Positions 43,213 through 52,669 of a stretch of DNA of 64,000 nt are shown here, piece by piece. Source of the DNA: Aquimarina sp042434915. GTDB lineage: Bacteria; Bacteroidota; Bacteroidia; Flavobacteriales; Flavobacteriaceae. Where the stretch lies: positions 248,001-312,000 of the forward strand of contig NZ_CP170198.1 of assembly GCF_042434915.1 (NCBI RefSeq). Reading direction: 5' to 3'. The stretch's first letter is position 1. Each line of letters starts with the position of its first letter. The position numbers and the translations under genes were made by a program. The notes under the pieces are model-generated. The model was not told where the DNA came from, ran no database searches, and was given only the letters and a program-made list of their open reading frames with translations.

Positions 43213-43243
43213 AAAAAAGCCATCTTTTGATGGCTTTTTTTTT
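43213..43243. terminator. Rho-independent terminator, bidirectional
   Basis: Stem AAAAAAGCCATC (43213-43224) / GATGGCTTTTTT (43229-43240), TTTT loop, T run continuing to 43243. It ends the VOC gene transcript. Confidence 0.9.
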
Positions 43244-43587
43244 ACCTATTTTTTCGGTAAATACGACGCTTATGTTTTGTCGATTATAAGCAAAAGAAGG
43301 AGCTTATTGCAGACTACTTTCAAAAATTGATTGATAGCATTTTTCATGCATTATTAAATAAATATTTCTTAGCGAATAACTTTAATTTTAACAAAAACAT
43401 AAGTGGATAATAAAATTAATCTGATAGTTAAACATTTGTAAAACATGTAATTATATTTTTTATAAATGTAGTAGAGACGCAAAATTCTTAATATTTTTAA
43501 AATTGACAATTAGTCTCACTCAATATGTTTAGAAAAGTTTGTGATACTTCTGCTTAAAATTGTCCATAATTCCCCGAATTGAGTTAA
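43244..43587. other. Intergenic region before the glycosyltransferase cluster
   Basis: About 344 bp, AT-rich, no gene seen. It contains GTTAAACATT (43427-43436), the reverse complement of an AATGTTTAAC that also lies upstream of the AraC-BLUF gene. No exact TAnnTTTG box with a matching -33 was found. Confidence 0.5.
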
Positions 43588-45048
43588 ATGTTGAGCGGCG
43601 TGTACAGTAATTTTGAGAATACTAATTTAATAATTCAAAGTTTCATGCAACCACTTTTTTTGACGGATACCTTATTAGTTAATTTTTTGTTGTTAATGAT
43701 AAGTATTAGTGTAATGAGCATTGTAGTCCTAGGATCTGTTCGCTTATATTTTTTACGTAACTCTTATAAGCCAGCCATTTATCAAAGTCCTACAAAAAAA
43801 TTAAAAGTAAGTATTCATTTACCTGTTTGTAGTGAACCGCCTTCGATAGTTTTAAAAACGATAGCAAGTTTGACAACTCTTTCCTATCAAAATTTTGAAT
43901 TAATTGTTGTATCAAATAATACTTCTAACACAAAGTTATGGCATCCTATTAGGGATAAAATAAATACATTAGATAGTAGATTTAAATTTTTTCATCAAGA
44001 GAAAATAGAGGGTTATAAAGCAGGAGCATTAAATTTTGCTTTAAAAAAAACAAGTAAGGATGCTGCTTACATATTTACCTTGGATTCTGACTATGAGTTA
44101 AATAGCGAGGGGTTGTCAATGGCAATTGGAGCTATAGAAAATTCTAATGTTGATGTTATGCAATTCCCGCAAGCGTATCGCAACGTTTGTTCTAACACAT
44201 TAGGTATGGAGCTTAATTATAAACATTATTTTGACTGTTATCTATCATGTCAACAAAGTCATGTAATGGCTTTACCTACAGGTACTTTAACGGTCATAAA
44301 AAAGGAAATTTTTGATAACAATATTAAATGGCCTACAGACTCTATTACTGAAGATGCAAGTTTTGGAATCGATCTTATAGAACAAAATAAAACCATAGGT
44401 TTTTGTAATAAAATTATTGGAAAGGGAACCATGCCTACAGATCCAAAAGATTACAAGAAACAATTTGAACGTTGGGTGTTTGGTAACTTTCAAGTGTTAC
44501 ATAAGGTTTGGAAATCAAATGCAATTACTTTTCGTCATAAAATACACTTAAGTACCCTACTAACGGCATGGCTCAATTTGATAGGTTTTATTTTACTTCT
44601 TATGCTGATAGCATTTCCGCTCTTAGTATTTGGAATCTCTCATGCGGATTTGATTTACAGTATTGGTTTTGTTGGTATTCTTTTACATTGTTTATTTCAA
44701 TTTATCATCTTCAGGAAAATTTCTAAACATAAAACGATAAATAGTTGGAATGGCTTTTTGATTCATTTAGGTTTAGTAGAAATAGGTGCTTTTTATTGGA
44801 TGAACTATTTTATTAAACGTGATAAACCCTTTTTGAGAACTAATAAATTTTTATCCAAAAAGTCAACTTCTAATACATGGTATTTCTTACCTAGTGTTTT
44901 ATTGCTAACTAGCATTGTTCTATATGGTTTGTCACATCATCTTTTGGCAACTTGCACACTTATATTTGGACTACAACTAGCGTATGCAAAGTATCATAAG
45001 GACCAAGAGTTGACTTGGTCAAGGTTTAATTTATTTAAAAAAGGATAG
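43588..45048 (+). CDS. Membrane glycosyltransferase family 2 (processive type)
   Basis: 486 residues: N-terminal hydrophobic segment (about 27-52), a GT-A catalytic domain, and four C-terminal membrane helices (about 310-350, 355-375, 425-470). The processive GT2 signatures are present: TLDSDYELN (metal-binding DxD), SITEDASFG (TED, catalytic base) and QFERWV (QxxRW acceptor site). Such enzymes polymerise and may extrude a polysaccharide, as in cellulose, hyaluronan or poly-GlcNAc synthases. A Met at residue 20 is an alternative start. First of four back-to-back glycosyltransferase genes; the next starts at the base after its stop. Confidence 0.9.
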   Translation: MLSGVYSNFENTNLIIQSFMQPLFLTDTLLVNFLLLMISISVMSIVVLGSVRLYFLRNSYKPAIYQSPTKKLKVSIHLPVCSEPPSIVLKTIASLTTLSYQNFELIVVSNNTSNTKLWHPIRDKINTLDSRFKFFHQEKIEGYKAGALNFALKKTSKDAAYIFTLDSDYELNSEGLSMAIGAIENSNVDVMQFPQAYRNVCSNTLGMELNYKHYFDCYLSCQQSHVMALPTGTLTVIKKEIFDNNIKWPTDSITEDASFGIDLIEQNKTIGFCNKIIGKGTMPTDPKDYKKQFERWVFGNFQVLHKVWKSNAITFRHKIHLSTLLTAWLNLIGFILLLMLIAFPLLVFGISHADLIYSIGFVGILLHCLFQFIIFRKISKHKTINSWNGFLIHLGLVEIGAFYWMNYFIKRDKPFLRTNKFLSKKSTSNTWYFLPSVLLLTSIVLYGLSHHLLATCTLIFGLQLAYAKYHKDQELTWSRFNLFKKG

Positions 45049-46107
45049 ATGAAAATTGGAATTATATGCCATGATGCATTTCCTATCGTACAACCGTATC
45101 AAGGAGGATTAGAAATGATTACTGCTTTATTAGTAAATGAATTGATAAATAGGGGTCATGAGGTAACTTCACTATGTGTAAAAGGGTCACAACTCCCTGG
45201 CAGCATGTTGTATTATGATGATAAAAAAGAAGTGAACCCTCAATTATCAAAAGAGCTAATTGAATTTTCTTCAGTATCAAAAGCACTTAATCTATTTTTT
45301 CAGGGAGATTTTGATATCATTCAAAACCATTCATTTCATTATCAATCGATAATATTGGGTAATCTATCACCTATTCCATTTATAACTACCTTTCATACAC
45401 CTATTTTTCCTTATTTAAAAGTGGGTATAGATGCTATTTCAAGTAGGCATAATCAACTATTCACGGGAGTTAGTAAAAGTTTGTGTGAACTTTATGAAAG
45501 ACATTTGCCTACGGTAACTCCAATTTATAATGGAATTGAGTTATCAAAATGGAAGACGGAGTATATAAATGTTCAAGATTATTACTCTTGGAGTGGTAGA
45601 ATTTGCAAAGAAAAGGGTTTAGATAGAATTTTAGAACTCTGTAAGACTGCCGGTGTCAAACTTAAGATAGCTGGTCCTATATCAGATCATACATATTTTA
45701 AAGAAAGAATTGAACCCCATTTGGATAAAGTAAATTTTGAATATGTGGGTCATTTAAAACAATCAGCCTTAAATACTCACATTAAAAATTCAAAAGGATT
45801 TTTATTTTCTAGTCTATGGGAAGAGCCATATGGATTAGTTATAGCAGAAGCTTTGGCATGCGGAGTACCTGTTTTGGCTAATGCGGTTGGAGCGGCTTCC
45901 GAAATAATTAATGACAATTCGGGATGTTTATATAGTATAGATCATCCTGCTACATTTATACAGGGATTACAGAGTATCGAACGATTGGACCGACGTGACT
46001 GCAGAGCCAGAGCAGAAGTATTTTGTAATCATTATACCATGGTGGACGCGTATGAAGAACTTTATGAAATGGCACAAGCTAACCATTTAATTCAAAATAT
46101 TCTATGA
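45049..46107 (+). CDS. Glycosyltransferase family 4
   Basis: 352 residues, GT-B fold. N-terminal YQGGLEMITALLVNELINRGH is the acceptor-domain start typical of GT4. The donor domain has SGRICKEKGLDRILELC and the nucleotide-sugar motif SSLWEEPYGLVIAEALACGVPV (E-x7-E). It transfers a sugar with retention from a nucleotide donor in the cytoplasm. It abuts the GT2 upstream with no gap and overlaps the next gene by 4 bases. Sugar specificity cannot be told. Confidence 0.93.
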   Translation: MKIGIICHDAFPIVQPYQGGLEMITALLVNELINRGHEVTSLCVKGSQLPGSMLYYDDKKEVNPQLSKELIEFSSVSKALNLFFQGDFDIIQNHSFHYQSIILGNLSPIPFITTFHTPIFPYLKVGIDAISSRHNQLFTGVSKSLCELYERHLPTVTPIYNGIELSKWKTEYINVQDYYSWSGRICKEKGLDRILELCKTAGVKLKIAGPISDHTYFKERIEPHLDKVNFEYVGHLKQSALNTHIKNSKGFLFSSLWEEPYGLVIAEALACGVPVLANAVGAASEIINDNSGCLYSIDHPATFIQGLQSIERLDRRDCRARAEVFCNHYTMVDAYEELYEMAQANHLIQNIL

Positions 46108-47132
46108 TAGCTTACTATGCGCACAGTCACGGAAATGGTCATTTTAATAGTGCCAAATTATTTGCGGATACCATTTATGAACACACTTTAATACTAAAAG
46201 CAAAAGAACCAAATACGTTATCTAATTATCATATTGTACCGATAGAGGATGAGGACACATCTGTTGAAGAATATAAATCTGCCATAGCAAATCTACCAGA
46301 TTATGCCCATTATTTGCCAAAAAGTAATAAAAAAATTCTTAAGCGTGCTAAGCAAATAATAGATTCAATTATAGCATATAACATTACCTTAGTATGTGTC
46401 GATGTAAGTGTTGAGACAGCAACGTTATGTAGATTATGCTCAATACCTTATGGATACTACTTGCTCCCTGGAGATAGGGAGGATGAACCTCATAAAATAG
46501 CATATAGAGCAGCAGAGTTTTTATATACTTTTTTGCCACGACAAATGCTGGATCAACATGTATATGCACCTTTTGTAAGTAAGACATTTTTTTTGGGGTT
46601 TTTCTCAAGATTTGCGTATTGCAGCCAATATAGAATTGTAGAAAACACTCCAAAATTAGATGGAAAAAAAGTTTTAATTATTTGTGGTAATGGAGGAACC
46701 AACTTTACTGCAGAGATGATTATCCAAATTCAAGAAAAATTGGCAATTTGTAATATTAAAGTAGTTGGTAATATCAATGGAGATAGTGAATTGTTAGGAA
46801 ATGATTATCTAGGGTATGTTACGAATGTAGATACCTACATTAAAGAGAGTGATGTAGTAATAAGCAGTTGCGGGATTAATTTAACAGCCGAAATATTATC
46901 CCTCAAAAATAAATTTATAGCATATCCAGAAAATAGACCTTATAAAGAACAGGAAAAAATGGCTCAAGCATTGATTAAAAATAAATTAGCCGTTCTTTTT
47001 GATCTTGAAACTATCGACAAATGTGTAAAAAACTATTTACAGCTAATCCCGCCCAAAGATTTAAAACAGTGGTTTTATAAACCAGAGGATATAATAAATT
47101 TTAAAAATAAAATTAAGAGTTATGAGACGTAA
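46104..47132 (+). CDS. GT-B glycosyltransferase, MurG/GT28-like
   Basis: 342 residues, soluble. The start IAYYAHSHGNGHFNSAK resembles the glycine/histidine loop of MurG and MGDG-synthase-type enzymes ('GhGHi.p'). The C-terminal half has VLIICGNGGTNF and the donor motif SSCGINLTAEILSLKNKFI (usually 'SrgGasti.E'), followed by ENRPYKEQEKMAQAL. It is thus probably a UDP-sugar transferase of the GT28/GT1 type, but the central part is diverged and the family is less certain than for its neighbours. Overlaps GT4 by 4 bases and the following GT2 by 11 bases. Confidence 0.7.
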   Translation: MIAYYAHSHGNGHFNSAKLFADTIYEHTLILKAKEPNTLSNYHIVPIEDEDTSVEEYKSAIANLPDYAHYLPKSNKKILKRAKQIIDSIIAYNITLVCVDVSVETATLCRLCSIPYGYYLLPGDREDEPHKIAYRAAEFLYTFLPRQMLDQHVYAPFVSKTFFLGFFSRFAYCSQYRIVENTPKLDGKKVLIICGNGGTNFTAEMIIQIQEKLAICNIKVVGNINGDSELLGNDYLGYVTNVDTYIKESDVVISSCGINLTAEILSLKNKFIAYPENRPYKEQEKMAQALIKNKLAVLFDLETIDKCVKNYLQLIPPKDLKQWFYKPEDIINFKNKIKSYET

Positions 47133-47985
47133 AGGAATTTCCTTAATAATAATCTTTAAAGGGCGCCATAAGCATTTGTATAACACCTTATGTGGTGTTA
47201 AAAGAGGAAATTTAACCCCCGATGAAATTATTTTGGTTGAGATAGGTGAAGCAAAAAGTTCAATAGCAGAGGATACGATAGAGATACAGCATCTGCTACT
47301 ACATAATTTTGAGCCAGATAATTTACCTATTGCTAGTGCTAGAAATGTAGGTGCTCATGCAGCTCAATATGATACTTTAGTGTTTTTGGATGTAGATTGT
47401 ATTCCCTCACAAAACTTTTTAAGCACTATTCATCAACTTGATATAAAAGACGAAACAATCTATATGGGAAACCCCAGATATCTAACAAGAAAAATAGATG
47501 AAATAGAAGAAAAGGTGCTCAAAAGTTATAGTGTATCCCACCCACACAGACCATCACAGGATGTACTTAAACGATCCAATGATTATGGTATGTTTTGGTC
47601 ACTTACATTTTTTTTAAAGTACAGTACATTTTTGATGATAGGAGGTTTTGACGAGGTATACAAAGGTTATGGTGCAGAGGATACCGACTTTGCTTTTAAA
47701 GCAAGAGCCTTAGGGATTCCATTCTATCTTACACCTTGTACCGTTTATCATCAACAACATTCATTTTATCGACCACCCTTAAATCATTTAGAATCAATAG
47801 TAAATAATTGTAATCATTTTTACAGTAAATGGTCACATTGGCCCATGGACAATTATCTACAAGAGTTTGCAAACAAAGACTTAATTTTATGGAATGCTTC
47901 TCAACAATTTCCCATTCAATTAAAATCACATCCTGCTCAAGAGTCTATCGAACTAGCTAAAGTGCATGATGCACCATACGCTTAG
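47122..47985 (+). CDS. Glycosyltransferase family 2 with galactosyltransferase-like C-terminus
   Basis: 287 residues, GT-A fold, no membrane segment. N-terminal SLIIIFKGRHKHLYNTL, the metal site LVFLDVDCIP (DxD), and GYGAEDTDFAFKARALG, the C-terminal ED motif seen in two-domain GT2 and galactosyltransferase (GT7C-like) enzymes. It overlaps the previous gene by 11 bases and completes the cluster of four. Together with a processive GT2 this looks like a pathway for one short glycan repeat or a capsule decoration. The AraC-BLUF regulator follows after 98 bp. Confidence 0.88.
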   Translation: MRRKGISLIIIFKGRHKHLYNTLCGVKRGNLTPDEIILVEIGEAKSSIAEDTIEIQHLLLHNFEPDNLPIASARNVGAHAAQYDTLVFLDVDCIPSQNFLSTIHQLDIKDETIYMGNPRYLTRKIDEIEEKVLKSYSVSHPHRPSQDVLKRSNDYGMFWSLTFFLKYSTFLMIGGFDEVYKGYGAEDTDFAFKARALGIPFYLTPCTVYHQQHSFYRPPLNHLESIVNNCNHFYSKWSHWPMDNYLQEFANKDLILWNASQQFPIQLKSHPAQESIELAKVHDAPYA

Positions 47986-47996
47986 TTTTATATCGG

Positions 47997-48011
47997 TAAT
48001 GTTTAACATTA
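47997..48011. promoter_or_regulatory. Palindrome upstream of the AraC-BLUF gene
   Basis: TAATGTT-T-AACATTA is a perfect 15-bp palindrome 73 bp before the ATG. The element AATGTTTAAC inside it also occurs, inverted, at 42705-42714 and 43427-43436. It may be an operator; the binding protein is unknown. Confidence 0.35.
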
Positions 48012-48061
48012 TTTTTGCTTACTTTAATGTATTCGTAATAAAACATCATGGTTTGAACATT

Positions 48062-48069
48062 TAAATTTG
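48062..48069 (+). promoter_or_regulatory. -7 box of the AraC-BLUF gene
   Basis: TAAATTTG fits TAnnTTTG exactly and ends 14 bases before the ATG at 48084. No well-spaced TTG upstream. Confidence 0.4.
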
Positions 48070-48083
48070 TGTAAAACGTTACC

Positions 48084-49562
48084 ATGTTACATTCCAGTTC
48101 TACGAGAGCTTTACATGCATTGGCCCATAGTCTTGCAACCGATTTTAATGAAAGCTCTCAATATACTAGTGTTGATTTTGAAAACTCTTATGGAAGAGGA
48201 ACTGCAAAAGCAATATCAGTTTTTGAAGGACTGGAACTTTTAACAGGAAATCTTTTATTAAAAAAATCTGTAAAACTAAGCTTTAAAAGTATACAGTACG
48301 ACTACCTTCATTTTACTTTTATAGAAGAAGGCTATATAATTCATAACTTTCAACATTCAGAAAAAGAAAGAACTGCCTATCGAAATCAAAATGTAATTGT
48401 AGGGAGCAACTCTGGAGATTATAGCAGTTTTAAACTTGATAAGCATGTAAAAACCCAATTTTTGATTTTAACGGTAGAAAAAAGTTTGATTTCAACATCG
48501 AAGCGATCAGATATTTTGCAAAGTCAAATAAATGAAATCTTCCAAAGTATATCCACCAGTAATTCGTATGCATATTTTGGAGGTTTTTCTACGAAGCCTT
48601 CTTCCTTGGTAGCTACGGTGTTAAAGACACCTTTTAGTAATCTTTTTAACAAACTTCAAATTCAGGCAAGTATATTACAATTCTTAGCAATTCAGCTTAA
48701 GGATCATAATGATTTAAAATGCGATAAGCCAGTTGATAATCAATTGACACAGCTAGAATGTGTAAGTATCTTACGCCTAAGCGAGTATATTAATAGAAAT
48801 CTTGATAAACCTTTAAAATTAGATCATTTAGAAAAAGAAAGTGGGCTACATCAAAAACTCATACAAAACGGTTTTCAACACTTTTATGGCATGACAGTCA
48901 ATAAGTATATACTAAGCTTAAGAGCAATAAAAGCTAAAGAGTTGATAGAAAGAACGGACCTTAGCATATCCGAAATAGTGTATCAAATAGGTTTTAATAG
49001 TCGTAGCTATTTCTCCAAAATATTCTCGAGTAAATTTGGTATACAACCTAATGAGTATCGTAAAAACTTGCACATAGCAGATCCAACGTATGAACTTTCT
49101 TATTATTCTAAGGTGTCAGATAAGTTTACAAAATCGGATTTCACCTCATTACTCAAAACATCAATAACCAATAATGAAAAATTAGGAGTATCAGGATGTC
49201 TCGTATATCATAAAAATTATTTTTTTCAATTGCTAGAGGGAACACGAACAGCCATTGATAAGATCTATCAAAAAATAGAAAATGATCCTAGGCACACTAA
49301 TGTTATACTTTTATATCAAGGATTTAAATCGGGTCGCACGTTTGAGAAGTGGAGTTTGGCATTTGTAAAAACCCCCTCCTTTTACAATAGGCTATATAAT
49401 ATCGACTGTGTATTGATCAATGCAGAAATGATTCTGCTATCATTATCAAGAGAAGATACCCAAGACTCTAATCGTTTAAAGGCTAAAGTTTTATGGGATA
49501 GAATTCGCAATGAACTTATCATACAGCAAGAGCGTAAACTTAATAACATATCCTTGCATTAG
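48084..49562 (+). CDS. AraC-family transcription factor fused to a C-terminal BLUF blue-light sensor
   Basis: 492 residues in three parts. About 1-225: an N-terminal region like AraC effector/cupin domains. About 228-328: AraC double helix-turn-helix, second motif SISEIVYQIGFNSRSYFSKIFS and the closing FGIQPNEYR. About 336-430: BLUF flavin photoreceptor domain. Residues needed for the BLUF photocycle are present: Tyr340 (LSYYS), Asn364 (SITNNEKLG), Gln382 (YFFQLLEG), Arg403 (DPRH) and Trp423 (EKWSLAF); the semi-conserved Met after the Trp is Leu425. It should bind FAD and sense blue light, with output through DNA binding. It lies just after the four-glycosyltransferase cluster. I know of BLUF fused to EAL and other outputs, but not a characterised AraC-BLUF. 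Confidence 0.88.
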   Translation: MLHSSSTRALHALAHSLATDFNESSQYTSVDFENSYGRGTAKAISVFEGLELLTGNLLLKKSVKLSFKSIQYDYLHFTFIEEGYIIHNFQHSEKERTAYRNQNVIVGSNSGDYSSFKLDKHVKTQFLILTVEKSLISTSKRSDILQSQINEIFQSISTSNSYAYFGGFSTKPSSLVATVLKTPFSNLFNKLQIQASILQFLAIQLKDHNDLKCDKPVDNQLTQLECVSILRLSEYINRNLDKPLKLDHLEKESGLHQKLIQNGFQHFYGMTVNKYILSLRAIKAKELIERTDLSISEIVYQIGFNSRSYFSKIFSSKFGIQPNEYRKNLHIADPTYELSYYSKVSDKFTKSDFTSLLKTSITNNEKLGVSGCLVYHKNYFFQLLEGTRTAIDKIYQKIENDPRHTNVILLYQGFKSGRTFEKWSLAFVKTPSFYNRLYNIDCVLINAEMILLSLSREDTQDSNRLKAKVLWDRIRNELIIQQERKLNNISLH

Positions 49563-50344
49563 GTAGCAACACTTACCACAACTATAACATCGTATTACTA
49601 GAGGATGTATAGTAGTTGAGAGAGTTTACCTATATATAATGGATACTATAGTATGTATAATCTCTGCTTAAATGGTAACTATAGTAGACAGCTTATTGAG
49701 GATTTGGTTCATTCTATACGCGTTCTAATAGATGCTGAAAGTTTTTGACAGCATAATTTTTTAGGTAAAATTTCAGTTTAATTTAAGTTGAAATTTGAGA
49801 GAATTGAACAAGAAAATTAATTAAAATAATATCCTATAAAAGTTGACTATTTTGAGTGAAACACATAACCTGAATAGTCGATAGCCATCACTATATTACT
49901 TTTTATCATCAGTTTTTTTAGGCGAAAGTGATACTTTTCGGTCCCAATCTCACTACTTTAAATAGCATTTAATAAAAATAAATAGGTAATAGTAATGTGA
50001 TGAATGTTATGTTTTGGATGATGATAATTAATACTAATAAATAGACTTCAAAATTTTTAAATTTTCATAAAAAAAATACTTATAATACAAGTAAAAATTG
50101 ATAATTTATTGATTGAGAATATGTTAATTTTAGTAGAAAATTAATTTTTTTTAATAGAAATATTAATTTTTATTGGAATGTTTACATGGCTAAGTTAAGA
50201 AGGTGTTAATTTTTTTTGAGGGTAATAAAATGTTAAAAAAAAGTTAAATTAAGGTCTATTTTTACATTTTGTGTCAAATTTATTCGGTGAAAAGCTAATT
50301 AATCGGTTATATTTGATCCTATTGATTTTAACCAACTTAAAGTT
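49563..50344. other. Long intergenic region before the surface-protein genes
   Basis: 782 bp, extremely AT-rich in the last 400 bp (A and T runs), no gene or RNA recognised. The only clear signal is TATATTTG at 50308-50315, a -7 box 29 bases before the ATG at 50345. Confidence 0.5.
50308..50315 (+). promoter_or_regulatory. -7 box of the BspA-type gene
   Basis: TATATTTG, exact TAnnTTTG, 29 bases upstream of the ATG at 50345. No -33 TTG at proper spacing. Confidence 0.4.
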
Positions 50345-52621
50345 ATGCGAAAAATACTACCCCTATTTCTTGCGTTTTTTTCTGATTTTTTTGAAAACAT
50401 TAACAAGCAAATTGTAAAAGGTTTTCTAGGAAAAAATGGAATGACTACAATATTATTTTGCTTAGTTACATTGTATAGTATTAATTCTTTTTCACAAGAC
50501 TTTATTACTGTATGGCAAACCTCTGTACCTAATGAAACCATTATTTTGCCTAATACAGGTGGCCCCTATAATTTTGATATTGATTGGGGCGATGGTACTA
50601 TAGAGACAAATATTACTACTGCTAGGTATAGTCATACATATACTACGCCTAGTATTTATGTGGTAACAATAACTATAAATGGAGCATTCTCAGAATTTGA
50701 TTTTAAAAAAGAACCTAATAGTGCTCAAAATATTATGGATGTATTACAATGGGGGGATTTGGCGGTTACTTCGTTAAATTTTAAAGGAGCAAGTATATTA
50801 GATATTTCTACTATCGATGCTCCTGATCTGTCCAATGTTACCTCATTTAATGAGCTATTTGCTGGTGCTACTAATCTTACTGCTGATTTATCCAATTGGG
50901 ATACTTCTACAATTACAGATATGACAGGTACCTTTGTAAATGCCATCAATTTTAATGGCGATATCACAACTTGGGATACATCTAATGTAACTACGATGTT
51001 TAATATGTTCTCAGGCGCATATGCTATTAACCAAGATATAAACGGTTGGGATACATCCAATGTAACTAATATGGCTTCAATGTTTAATAGTGCGGTTGCT
51101 TTTAATCAAGACCTGAACAATTGGGATACTTCAAACGTGAAATTTATGAACTTTATGTTTGCATCAGCAGATAATTTTAATGGAAATATAACGAATTGGG
51201 AAACATCAAGTGTAACTCAAATGCGATCGATGTTCTCAAGTGCCGATGTCTTTAATCAGGATATTAGCGGGTGGAATACAACTAACTTAACGGATGCTGA
51301 TAATATGTTTGCTAGTGCATTTAGTTTTGATCAAGATCTAAGTACGTGGCAGATCCCTAATCTGGAATTTATGTATGAAATTTTTAATAGTTCTGGGATG
51401 TCTACTGATAATTATGATAAAATTTTAGTAAGTTGGTCAAGCCAGCCAGTTCAAGATAATGTTCTATTTGGTGTAGGTGGTATGACGTATTGTTTAGAAG
51501 GTGCGGCAAGAGCTAGACTAATCAATGATCACAATTGGGATTTTTTAGGTGATACTCAGGATTGCTCATCGACCGTACAATTATCTATTACGCGCTTATC
51601 AGATGGGAATGAAGGAGTTGATGATATTGAGTTTGAAGTGAGTATAGACGGTGGTGTAATTAACACAACTGGAGTTGATATTGTAGGCGCTATTTCATAT
51701 GCTGGTACAGCTACTCTGGGATCAGATTATACCAATGTTACAAGTTTTACCATCCCCCAAAATCAATCAAGTATTGTTGTGACAGTGCCAGTATTGGATG
51801 ATGATGAGTTAGAAGTGACAGAAACGGTTATAGCAACCATATTTGCGCCAACGATGGGTACGGTTAGAGCAGCTAACAGTTCGGCAACTGCAGAAATTTT
51901 TGATGATGAAATTCCTGTGCCAGATCCTAATTTGGCACTTATAAAGTCTGGACAATACGTAGATGCTAATAACGATGGAGTGCTTAATCTCGGCGATCAA
52001 ATTGCTTACAGTTTTTCAATCGAAAATAATGGTAATGAGCCAATAACAAATATAACTGTGTTTGATGATTTACCTAATATTACTATTTCTGGTGATCCTT
52101 TTGATCTAGAGCCAGGAGAGATAGATGAGATTTCGTATAAAGGATTGTACAATCTAACCGAAGAAGATTTATCCGAAGGAATGGTTGTAAATCAAGCCTA
52201 TGTAACAGGTCAAAGTCTAGTTGGGGTGGAGGTTATCGACTTTTCTGATGATCCAAACGATGATACAAATATAGACGATGACGACGATGGTGATGCAGAA
52301 GATCCAACAATAACACAACTAATGGGAGATGAAGAGTTTGTGATCTATCAAGTTATCACACCTAATAATGATGGTCTCAATGATACCTTCAGGATATTAG
52401 GATTAAACAAATTTCCCGATAATAATTTAATTATTTACAATAGATGGGGGGCTAGTGTGTTTCAAACCGATGGTTATGAGCAAGCTTCTAAACCATTATT
52501 TACAGGGTACTTGGAAAATGAAGAAAAATGCTTGCCCGCAGGAACCTATTATTTTGCTCTAGAATATACAAACACAACAGGAAAAGTAAAACAAAAATCT
52601 GGCTTTTTATATTTGAACTAA
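50345..52621 (+). CDS. BspA-type repeat protein with T9SS type-B C-terminal domain
   Basis: 758 residues. A signal peptide begins at Met33 (MTTILFCLVTLYSINSFS), so the true start may be 50441. Then come a PKD-like region, about eight BspA/DUF285 repeats around the core NWDTSNVTxMxxMF (about 150-370), a Calx-beta-like domain (about 405-510, DYTNVTSFTIPQNQSS), a DUF11-like segment (about 525-640), an acidic DDDDDGDAED linker, and a C-terminal T9SS type-B sorting domain (VITPNNDGLNDTF; IIYNRWGASVF; KQKSGFLYLN). It should be exported and displayed or released by the type IX system. The PorP/SprF partner gene is next. Confidence 0.9.
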   Translation: MRKILPLFLAFFSDFFENINKQIVKGFLGKNGMTTILFCLVTLYSINSFSQDFITVWQTSVPNETIILPNTGGPYNFDIDWGDGTIETNITTARYSHTYTTPSIYVVTITINGAFSEFDFKKEPNSAQNIMDVLQWGDLAVTSLNFKGASILDISTIDAPDLSNVTSFNELFAGATNLTADLSNWDTSTITDMTGTFVNAINFNGDITTWDTSNVTTMFNMFSGAYAINQDINGWDTSNVTNMASMFNSAVAFNQDLNNWDTSNVKFMNFMFASADNFNGNITNWETSSVTQMRSMFSSADVFNQDISGWNTTNLTDADNMFASAFSFDQDLSTWQIPNLEFMYEIFNSSGMSTDNYDKILVSWSSQPVQDNVLFGVGGMTYCLEGAARARLINDHNWDFLGDTQDCSSTVQLSITRLSDGNEGVDDIEFEVSIDGGVINTTGVDIVGAISYAGTATLGSDYTNVTSFTIPQNQSSIVVTVPVLDDDELEVTETVIATIFAPTMGTVRAANSSATAEIFDDEIPVPDPNLALIKSGQYVDANNDGVLNLGDQIAYSFSIENNGNEPITNITVFDDLPNITISGDPFDLEPGEIDEISYKGLYNLTEEDLSEGMVVNQAYVTGQSLVGVEVIDFSDDPNDDTNIDDDDDGDAEDPTITQLMGDEEFVIYQVITPNNDGLNDTFRILGLNKFPDNNLIIYNRWGASVFQTDGYEQASKPLFTGYLENEEKCLPAGTYYFALEYTNTTGKVKQKSGFLYLN

Positions 52622-52669
52622 TACCAAAAAGTTCATTCAGCGCATAAACCTACAAATTACCCCAGTTAT

